The notes beneath the pieces were generated by a model. It was not told where the DNA came from. It worked only from the letters and a program-made list of their open reading frames with translations, and did not search any database. Position numbers and translations under genes: made by a program. DNA of 64,000 nt from assembly GCA_963920525.1 (NCBI GenBank), contig OY986439.1, positions 50,781,482 through 50,845,481 on the forward strand. Direction: 5' to 3'. Source of the DNA: Dichetophora obliterata. Lineage: Eukaryota; Arthropoda; Insecta; Diptera; Sciomyzidae. Positions 52,140 through 62,900 of the stretch are shown here, in pieces; position 1 is the first letter of the stretch, and each line of letters starts with the position of its first letter.

Positions 52140-53000
52140 ACCAAAAGAGCCCAAGCACAAAATATATACGCAGAAATTTTTTGTGTTTTTTTTTATACAA
52201 ATGGGATTTATCGTAGTTCTTTTAAATACAAATGCGATTTTTCGTGTTTTTTTTTATTTGCGTGGGATTTTCGTGGTTATTTTGAATGTCCGTGGGATTT
52301 TTGTGTTTTTTTTTGTAATTGCGATGGGATTTTTTTTTATTGTGGGAAAAAGGTTTTTTTTCGTGGCAATTTGAGGTCGCAACCGTGCCTGGCGCCACGT
52401 GTTAATAAAGTCCAATTTCTTTGAAACTTTTTTTTTATGCGTTTTTTATATATAGGAACAAAATAAAAGGGCGCTCAAGAAAAACAAACGAAATTTCTGT
52501 TTCTCCATACAAATACGGACTAATGCCTACTTTTCAGAAAGCATTATAAATTCCTAGTTTTGCATATTTTATAACGGAACTTGGTGTATATGTGCTATAA
52601 GACCCAGTAGTGGTCACTATATAATTAAATGTTGCTACGCCTACTTTTATCGCCCTTCTATGTATACACAATCGTTCATGCTGTGTCTCTTAACATCTCA
52701 GGAACGGAAACATCTTGGGCCACCAAATATGCAATATGCAATGTTACTAAGGTTAATATCTCGGTTAATAAAAAATAGCCACACCCCCTTTTACCACCCG
52801 TAATAGAATAAAAATGCGTTATTAAAACGGTTTTGATAGTCACGAATTGAAGCTTCAAAAAGAAACGTGTCGCATGTGTGGCTCGAATGGCACGTTGTTT
52901 GGACACTTCCACACTTTTAAAAAATTCACAAAATGAAAATGATCACAAAGAAATTAGTTGAATTAGAGCAGTACAACGTCTGTCGGGCCCGCTATTATTA
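52140..53000. repeat. Low-complexity GGGATTTT array and Helitron-like repeat copy
   Basis: Bases 52190-52350 repeat TGGGATTTTTCGTG-like words about six times, which creates phenylalanine-rich open frames that are not genes. Bases 52550-53000 are a copy of the repeat also at 41850 (GGTGTATATGTGCTATAAGA, CATCTCAGGAACGGAAACAT, GCCACACCCCCTTTTACC) and end with ACAACGTCTGTCGGGCCCGC, like the Helitron-like 3' ends at 41120 and 61000. Confidence 0.6.
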
Positions 53001-53292
53001 AACGAAACAGGTCTGTTTTTACATAAGATTAAATAATGCGAATAAGTAAATAACTAATTAGTCTAGGTTCTTCGATGTTTTATGTGCAGAGTCACTTGCC
53101 GATCAAACTTAAAAATAAGTTAGATTACATTGAATAATTAATAAATAGTATGTATATACTTAATAGAACTTGTAGATACTTTTGCGGAAAATGCTTTAAT
53201 ATTGTTTTAATTCAATTTGCAACGTTCAGGAGTATAGTCGACAGTATAATATATTTATTAACATATAATATAAACCTACAACTTTAGTGAAA
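53001..53292. other. FAR-B upstream region
   Basis: AT-rich, no coding. It must include the 5' UTR and possibly the promoter of FAR-B. TATAATATATTTATTAACAT near 53245-53265 is a TATA-like stretch, but such words are common here, so no specific call is made. Confidence 0.3.
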
Positions 53293-53988
53293 ATGTTGAC
53301 AGAATTTTATAAGGATTGTGAAATTTTTATAACTGGTGGTTCCGGTGAGATTTTGTTTGCGGGATATATGCACTTTGAGCAGCATTATTAAAAATAATAA
53401 CTTTAATAATTATAATATCTTACTATTATAATTTAATTACTATTACTATTTATTAAACTATTATAACTTATTCGCATTTCCGCTCAAGGCGTGGTTGGCA
53501 AGGCAGCTATTGAGAAATTATTGCGTTCTTGTGATGTGAAAAAAATCTACATACTTTTGCGCTGTAAAAAGGACGACAGTGTTGAGGAACGTTTGGAAAA
53601 AATCAAGAGCGCAAAAGTTTGTCAAAAACAAACCGAATATCGGGATAACTTTTTAACAACGTATTTTGTTTTTTTTTTTTAGATATTTCGTTTGCTAAAA
53701 ACTGAAAAACCGAATGAACTCAGTAAATTAGTGGCCATACCTGGTGATGCAGTGTTACCTAATCTGGGCATTACACCACATTACGCGAAGATATTGGAAA
53801 ACGTGTCAATTTTCTTTCATTGTGCGGCAACGGTGCGTTTCAATGAGGCGCTGAGAATAGCCATGAAGTTGAATGTGGGCGGCACTTGGGAGGCCTTGAA
53901 GTTTGCTGAGACGCTTAAAAATCTGAAGATCTACGTGCATGTCTCAACTTTCTTCAGTAATCCATACTTGGAATATGTAGAATCCAAG
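53293..53988 (+). CDS. FAR-B exons 1-3: NADPH-binding Rossmann domain
   Basis: ATG at 53293 begins MLTEFYKDCEIFITGGSG; the motif is completed across intron 1 as TGGSGVVG. Exon 2 gives KIYILLRCKK with the conserved Arg. Exon 3 (IFRLLKTEKPNELSKL onward) gives HCAATVRFNEAL, LNVGGTWEALKFAE and VHVSTFFSNPYLE. The loop is HVST, as in most of the family (FAR-A has HCST). Exon 3 ends AAG/GTAAGA, an ideal donor. The ATG is the first in frame after a non-coding AT-rich leader and matches FAR-A. Confidence 0.93.
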
Positions 53989-56900
53989 GTAAGAGCAAGG
54001 AGATAGATTGTGTTTTAGATTTTAGTATTTTTTTTTATTTTTTTTTTAAAGATCAGAGAACCAAGGCAAGCGCCTTATACAAACAAGGTTTGGTCTTTGA
54101 CCTGAAAGGAAAGTCAGAGATTTATTTAGAGGAATTGATTGGAACCATACGTGAATTATTGATTAGGCAAAAAAACAGTGAAGCTTTTAACCGAGGCTAG
54201 TGTTATGCCTTAATCTCGGCAAGCATTTCCAACCCTTAGTTGTTCCTGTCCTTTAATTCCACATTTTCCATAATTTTTGTGTGGATTTTTTTAGTTTTCC
54301 ATAATTCTTAAATGTAGGAAAGAACAAAGAAAATGAAAAGAACCATGTATCGAACCTGGGACCTCTGGGTTGATAGCCTAGCGCACTCTCCACTAAACTG
54401 CAACGGCCATTTTGAGTGAAATGGTAGTATTGGATCAATCGGATGGTTAACTTTTGTACTAAATTTCAAAACTTTGTACTATAATATCTTTTATATCGTA
54501 ACTTTGTACATTTACAATATTTTTATAACTGAGATAATTCCAGGCGAAATACTTTATAATTAATAATTAAATAATAATTGGGCGAATTTCAATAGACTTT
54601 CAAGAGTTTTTTTTATTGTATTTAAATCGAATCAAAGTTTCCTCAAACAATTATTTTCTACAAATCAAATTCCCTACAAGTCAAATCTGCCTTTAAATTG
54701 AATACCATCGTCAGAAATCGTAGAATAGTATCTTTTTTGCCATCCAGGATACTGCAAAGTACTGAACTCTTGTACTCTCATTTTTAAAGAGGAAACAAAT
54801 AACATAGGTTTGAAGGCTATAAATTCGTGCCCTAAAATTTGATTTTAATTTTCCAATATGACATTCAACACTTAGTCTCTACAAGGAATTTTCAAAAACG
54901 TTTTTGCCGGTTATTGGGCTACACAAAAAGAGGCTACTGACATATGTTTTTAAGAATTTGCATAACTTTGGCTATCGTGTCTTGAGCTTTCAACGCAATC
55001 AAAAATGTCATATCACAAGACGTGAAACAGATTTGAAAAGTATCAGATGCAGGCTTGAAACAATAAACAACGAATACAATACTTTGGTCCACATCAATAT
55101 AGCTTTCTAAATTACATCTAAAACCTTCCTAAATTTAAACATTGAAAATTTGTTTTGAAAAAAAAAATCTTATATAGAATATAGATACACTAGAATATTG
55201 TATTATTATTAATGAAATTGAAAAATGAATACTGTAATTACTTATTGTCAGTTAGCCTCTATAAAGCCTTTAAGGCGTTGAGGCAAATTAACCCTTTGAG
55301 TTGGGAATTAATACTCGTATTGTGAATAATTATTTATTAGTGCTTTTTAGTGAATTAGCGTCCGAAAAACTTAAAAATCACGCTAAAAAAATCTCTCCGG
55401 CAGCTCCTTGAACTCAAGCGTAATTTTTATAAAAAAGATTATAAAAAAGATTTTATAAATATAGTAAAAACAATTGTATTTAATATATTTATGTATAATA
55501 AGAAAATGCAGAACAATAAAAAAAGAAAAACAAGGACTCAAAAATAAAAAAATTATAAAAACTTAATAAATAATTCACAAAAGTTCATTTCTGTTTTCTA
55601 TAAATTTTGGTAATTATTTCGTATGAAATTAATGATAGCAATTTTGATCCTTCGTCCGAGATATACCTTGCACTTACAGCAAATTATACGATATCTACCC
55701 GAACACTTTGGATTATTGCACCTAGTAGCTTCTGTGCGACATCGTGGTTTGGGAGATGGTCTATTCCATCATATTGAAGCTCTTGTAGTGGCCGCACTTC
55801 TCCAATGACAAATTTTTTTGAATGTTCTGCATAAACATTTGTATATGAGGTCATTCGATTAAAAATGTGAGCTGGCAAATATTTTTCGAAATATGATAGT
55901 GGCCTTCTATTTAAAACGTAATCTGTTTCATTTTCTACCAATACTTCTATTTCAAACATAAATGTTTCTGGAGAAGACAGCCTTCGTCTGAACTTAATTC
56001 TCTTTTTGTTAGTTATAGTGTACATTTCCATCTCATCGATAAGCTCCACATTTTCAGTTTCAAAAAATTGAGTAATGTCCGTTACATCTTCATTATGAAC
56101 TGTATCAGTAATAATTCTACTCATAACAACATCAAGTAAACTTGCAGATCTTTGAGAAATTGTTGTAACTATATCAACTTCCGGTTTTTCAGCATTTTTT
56201 TTTGGAAGTTAAAAAATCATTTTCACATTCAGAAAAATCTGACAACTCTAAGTCTAAGTCCATAGCGTTCAGAAGATCATGGATTTCCTGTTCAGAATAT
56301 CCTTTTCTTGAAGCCATTTTATCTATATAGTTTATATAAGTCTGTACTATTAAAATTTTAATGTCAAACAATATAACCTACCATATAACCTTCTGCTTCT
56401 TACAATTAGTTACGACTACAATTTTTAAAATTTTAACTGTTTTCTCTTTTATTTCTCTCCAATAACGGCTACACTTTGCACAGACTTTACTATATGTGCT
56501 AGTTTTTTTGAGACATTTCTATATTTTTTTTTGTCTTATTTTTAATAAATCTCTTATGTCGGGTAACTTCATAAGTAAAAGGAAAATTTGCTTCTATAAC
56601 CCGGTTTTTAAGTCTGGTAGAAAAAATAACATTGTGAACTACTGCCCAATATCGAAATTTTCAAACACAACTAAAATTTTTGAACATACGATGAAACATA
56701 AACTAGATTTTTCAATAAAAATGATTATTACTCCTTCACAGCATGGGTTCGTTTGCGGACGATCGACTACTACAAAATTTGCTGTATTTTAAAATTTTTG
56801 TATGTCTTCTTTTGCTGATGCTAGCCAAGTAGAAACTATTTATACTGATTTCTCCAAGGCTTTTGACAAAGTTACTCATACTATTTTAGTAGCGAGGCTT

Positions 56901-59900
56901 GCCAAAATGGGCTTTCACTCGAATTTTTTAAACTGGATAAAAAATTATTTAGCAGATAGACTTTGCTTTGTTGAAGTTGATAATGTTAAATCAACATCCT
57001 TTATAGCAACATCCGGTGTTCCACAGGGCTACGTTTTAGGGCCACTTCTTTTCAGTTTATTTATAAATTTATTACATGCTGATGATTTAAGGATTTACAA
57101 TGTTGTTCCAACATGATTTAAATACGATTTTCGATTGATGTAAACGTAATCGATTATTGTTAAATATAAATAAATGTTCCCACGTTTTTTATTCTAAGAT
57201 AAGAAATGTATTAACTACGTCTTTTTATATTGATAAATCAAATTTAACTTGTGTTAATGAAATTGTTGATCTAGGTGTTTGTTTTGATTCAAATTTTTCG
57301 TTTGTGCGGCATTTAACTTGCACGCTATCTTAATCTTATTCTATGTATGCGTTCTTAAGGCAAAATTGTGGAAATTTTTCTGATACTGTCGCTTTAAAGT
57401 GTCTTTTTCTATCTTTCGTAAGATCTCGCCTAGAATATACTTCTGTTATTTGGAACCCGTACTATGATAATCATAAACTCAGACTTGAGCGAATACAGAA
57501 AAAAATGTTAAAATTTGCTCTGCTATCTTTCAATTTTGTTAAACTGTTAGCATCGTATAGTACTCGTTGTATATTGTTAAATGTAAAATCGCTTGAAACA
57601 AGACGTATTATTCAGTCGTTAATATTTCTCTATGACATTATTTGTGGTAATATTGATTCACCGTACCTGTTAAGTGCATTAAATTTTAATGTTCCTGCTA
57701 GAAATTTGCGTCATTATGATTACTTTAAAATAAACTTTTGTAGAACAAATTATCTATTAAATGAGCCTTTGAAAAGAACTCTTAAAGAATACAATTCACT
57801 TTGTTTAAAAATTAAAATTGATTTTTGTGATAGTAAAAACGTGTTTACAAATGCTATTCATTCATATTATTCTTAAGGTATTGTGGCGTAGCTGTAACTT
57901 AACTCTTAAGAATGGAATTTTATATTTTGCTTGTCTGAAAAATATTAAAATATTTAAAGACAATAAACGAAACTAAACTTAAACGAACTAATCAAGAATT
58001 TGTCAAAAAACTATGCAAATACCTGGTGTGATTTTGTTTTTGAATCGCATTACATAGTAAGGCCCCAGTCATGATGACAACGCTAAAGAGATTAATAGAT
58101 CTCCATACAAGAGAATCCTTGAACGATACCAAGTTTTGCAGTGTGCAACACGCCTACATTAAAGGTAAATCAGTGGAAACGGCACTGCATGAGGTGGTTT
58201 CAGTCATAGGAAGAACCCTTCATCACAAAGAATATACTTTAGCTACTTTTTTCAACATCGAAGGCGCACTCAACAATGTGAAAACAGATTCCATAAAGAA
58301 TGCTCTAGTAGACAAAGGAGTCAACAGTAAAATAACCCCGTGGACTTATAAAATGCTTAATAGCAGACGTATAAGCTCACAAATGGGAATGAGCGTGGTA
58401 AGGAAAGAGGTCACAAGAGGCACACCGCATGGAGGAGTCATATCCCCCCTGCTGTGGCTGATTGTGGTTGACAAAAATCTCTGGTTCTCACTACACTCAA
58501 AACTGGTGGAACAAAAGTAGTAGCCTATGCCGATGACGTCGCCATCCTAATATGCGGGAAATACCTGCAAACAGCTAGTGAACTAATGACTGGGACATTT
58601 AATGAGCTATCGCGGTGGGCAGAACCGAATGGACTGGGTGTAAACCCAACAAATACCGAACTCGTTCTATTCACAAGAAGAAGGAAAGTATTTAGAATTA
58701 TTTAGAATTTTGCATTACCGAAACTGAACGCAGTAACTCTGAAGCTTTCCACGGAAGCTAAATACCTTGGAATTACCCTTGATAACAAGCTGAGCTGGAA
58801 ACGCAACACAGAAGAAAGAAGGAAAAAAGCACTATGCGCTCTTTATGCATGTCAGAGAGTCTTTGGCAGGAAATGGGGTCTGCGACCGAACAGAGTCCAC
58901 TGGATGTATACAGCAATCGTGAGACCTATTCTTACATACGGCTGTCTTGTATGGTGGACGATAGCGCACAAAAAGCGCTACCTTAGCTCCCTAACAGGAA
59001 TCCAAAGGTTAGCATGCATAGGAATAACTTGAGCCACGAGATCAACGCCACAGGTGGGTCTGGAAATGATGCTAAATCTTCTCCCCATTGAAGAGATTCT
59101 TAAGTGTTCGGCGACCAAAAGCGCGAATCGCCTCAACGAATTACAAGCGTGGAGAAACAACACTTTCGGACATGCATCTATTCTGAATCTCTTTGGAACC
59201 GAAGAATCAAAAAGAGCAACCGACTATATCATACCCAGTGTGAGATTCGGCACAGAATACACGTCATCCATTCCCAACAGACAAGAATGCCCCCACAAGG
59301 GTAGTAATTTTTGTGGATAGCCAAGCGGAATTCAAAGCGCTAAATAGTAAAACGACGAAGACTCGAACGGTACAAAACTGTAAACTGGCACTGAACAGTA
59401 TCTGCAATACCCACAACTTCACTCTCTGCTGGGTTCCCGGACATAGCAATATCGAAGGGAGTGACGCAGCGGATGAACTGGCTAGGTGTGGAGTAACCGC
59501 AAGTACAAACAGAGCTAATACAGATGTGCAAATTCCAATAGGTGTAATCAAAAGGAGTATAGACCTTAAAACCAGAGATGCTAACACTAACTGGGCGTGC
59601 AGAGGTGACTGCAACATATCTCGAAGGCTCTGGCCGGAGCTAAATGAGAAGAAAACCGAAAGCCTTCTGCTTTTGGCCAAACGAGAAATCTGGATTCTTG
59701 TGGTAGTTCTAGCCCCCATTGGGGTAATGGCCAATAGAATGAACATAACAGCCCCAGACTTTTGTCGGAGCTGCAAGGATCCGTAAGAAACAGAAACAAT
59801 AACTCATCTTCTATGCTTATGTCAAAGTCTACAGAATCGTCGACTCCGATATATGGGGAACAGATTTTTCAAAGACCTGGAAGATTTAGCAAACACACCA

Positions 59901-62900
59901 CTGCTAGACATCTGGAGGTTCATAAAGCATAGGCTGGTTTAAAGAATAATCGAAATAATTATGGTTATTATAGTACTACGATGAAAATAACCTAACCTAA
60001 GGCCCCAGTCAAGGCTGTTCCTGCTTCAGGAAAACCATTCATTGGTATTGGAATGGGTGTAAAAGGGCCGAACTTAGTTGTTAGTTGATGGTGAATGTCG
60101 ACCAGGGTTTCGTGCAGGTGTAGGAGAGTCCGGCATTCGTACGAGCCCAAAAATAGGAGGAGTTGGTGTGGGAGTTAGTGTTGGTAGTTTTCCAGCAAAG
60201 GGTGCCCCTAAAAGGCAAAATAGAACATCGGAATTTAAAGGCCCTAAAGCTGGATAAGTTCAATATTTCGGTGTGAAAGGCTGTAAAAAGAGTACCTGGA
60301 TTGGTCCGGTCTAACTCTGCTGCTTCAATGTTGGGTAAAGCAAAAGACAATGTGAAATCTTCGCCAAAGCTTCCAGAATTGGCGGAAAATGCTGTGAACA
60401 AGAAAAGTAGGAAAGCTTTAATTTCTGGCATGGAGAATGGTCAAGCCGGTTGAGACATGGTCCTTGGTTGTGCGCAGCAAGACAGCTGTTGCAACATCAA
60501 AGGCGGTTGTTGACGTGTTGAAGTGGTGAAGGAGGTTGGCTCCATTCTTGGAGTAACATGGTGATACTAAATGCAAAAATGCATTAAATTGCCAAAATTG
60601 CTCTTTCAGGGGATTGCCATCGACGCATTTGTTATTATCGAAGGATTGTCCAATTTTTGGAAGCATAGTTGAGCTTTAGAATTCTAGACATTAGTGAGTA
60701 TAAAAATTATAAAATTAAATTGTCAGGATGCATATGCAGTCATGTGTGACCTTGGACAGTTATTGTTAGAAAATGGAGTTAGTTTGGCACTGATTCAGTG
60801 AAGATATCTACTAAAACGTAGTATTTAATTTTTGTATCAACAATGTTAAATTTAAATGTAATAATATAGTTTGGTATAATTTAAAAAAAAACCATTATCT
60901 TAATATAAAATATTTTGAAAGAAATAATAAAACGGAAACAGGGTGAAAATTCCGATTACAATGAAAATTCGTATATAGCAGTAAGGTGGTCCTTGGCAGG
61001 ACAATGTCTGCCCGGGAATACTAGTATTTTATATATAGATTTTCACTTGGGTCTGCAGTTCCCTCACCGCTACACTGGTTTTTTCGTAAACAAAGGCATT
61101 CGTAAACAGAAAAAACTACCTTAAATTATATCTTTAGCAAATCAAAGCTTTGTAACTTCGTTACTTACATAATTGTTCTGTTTTTTTATTAAAACGCGAA
61201 TTGTACACTTCGCTATCATATAATAAAAAAGATATATACTTGCAGAGGTGAACAAAATTATTCACACAGCATTAATTTTTTCTTTTAATTAGGTATATAT
61301 TAAAAGTAGATTAATGTTTTCAAAAATTGTATTTAAGAAAAAACTAATGTCTCTGTTTTTATTTAAAAATAACAAAAAGTAAACAAAATTGTTTTCGATT
61401 AAATAAAAAATAACATCAAACATTAGCTTCTTCAGATTTTAAAGGGTCAAAATTATTTACACATTCCATTTTCACAAAAAATATTAGGTTCAGTGAAATA
61501 TTATTATATATTTGGCATGGCTTTTTGCTTGATAACTTCGTTGAATCAATTTTGAATAGAATGAACCAATTTTTTAGCCACACTTTCTTCCAAACTCTTT
61601 CGGATGAATTACTTTATACATTTTTTCTTGAACCTCTGCTGCAACCTGTGTTAAAATAATTTTTGAATTTTTTTTAGTTTTTCTTATTATTGTTTACTCA
61701 TCAAATGTGGTTAGTTTGCATCGTCTACCCGTATTAGGTAGGATTTGAGGAGTTCCCTTTGCTTCAAAATGCTTTATTATACTATAGATATTAAAATGCT
61801 TCAATTTTCTTTTTAACCGATTTTTGCACTTGATTTATATTCATTGTGCAGATGTAGAACTATTTCTTTTAGCTTCACTTGTTTCTTTTTGTTTCCGATA
61901 AATTTTTAACTCGAGATTAATTTTTAACAACGCACACGCCAAAGCCAAAAACGTAAAACTACTAAATAAGTAGAATTTTGAATGCTCGCATTCATAACAC
62001 CACTTTTCCGAAAGTATAAGTTGCTTTGTTACAAAGTAAACTCAGTTTAAGTTTTGAATAACATGCTATGTGTGAATAATTTTTTACCTACTCACGTATG
62101 ACTTGTTTTACATTTTATTTAATTTTCTTTTACATAAACATTTTTTTGTCAATTTATTACTGTATTTAGATATGTAATGAAACAACACATATTTTGTATT
62201 AGCATAGTATTAGTGTATTGTTTAACGATTGGAAAATACAAAGTGGGAAATTTTAGTATGCAATGTGTGTGAATAATTTTGTCCGCCTCTGTGTTCACTT
62301 TTCAAGTGCATATTAGCCAAGTTAAATACATTAATAGATTTAACATTAATGTGAACATTAATTTATGATAACCACAGATATTTACAAAATGTTTCCTTGC
62401 ACTACGAACATAATAAGAAACTAAATTATTATTCCTAGATGTATTCTTCGCCTATGGATTGGAAGTTATGTTTACAAATGATGGAAGACGAAACTCAGGA
62501 AGAACACTTCGATACGCTTACTAGAAAGTAACAAAGTGGTTCAACTTCATTGGATAGATATATAATTTTTTTTTGTTTCTTATGCGTTTCTTTACTCCAG
62601 AATAATTGTCGGTTTTCCCAACACCTACTGCTTCACCAAAAACCTGGCTGAAAGTGTGGTCAATGACTATTGCGGGCGTCTTCCTGTCGCCATTTTCAGG
62701 CCATCAGTTGGTTGTTTACCATAATCTATTCACTACAAAACATATTCTTTAAACAGTTTTATTAATATTTGCAGTTATTTCTGCCATCAGTGCGCCTGAG
62801 CCAGGTTTTCCGCCTTCATTAATGGGTGCCATGGGCTTGTTTGCTTTGGTAGGTGCGGGATTGATAAAAATCGTTTACATGTCCAAAAATGTAGTTCTAG

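Larger units (their letters stand above)
53989..62438 (+). other. FAR-B intron 3, transposon-filled (8.4 kb)
   Basis: It runs from GTAAGAGC to ATTCCTAG. It holds a tRNA-like SINE, a gutted piggyBac, jockey-like and LOA-like LINEs, a Helitron-like end and a Tc1 remnant, listed separately. Bases 54420-55280 are AT-rich; a 68-codon frame at 54904-55110 has no domain I recognise. Confidence 0.85.

Noticed and set aside
52137..52424. 95-codon F/V-rich frame, possibly a membrane protein
   Set aside because: It is a translation of repeated TGGGATTTTTCGTG-like low-complexity DNA.
59264..59776. 170-codon minus-strand frame opposite the LINE RNase H domain
   Set aside because: The plus strand encodes clear RNase H motifs; the minus frame is the antisense shadow of that coding sequence.
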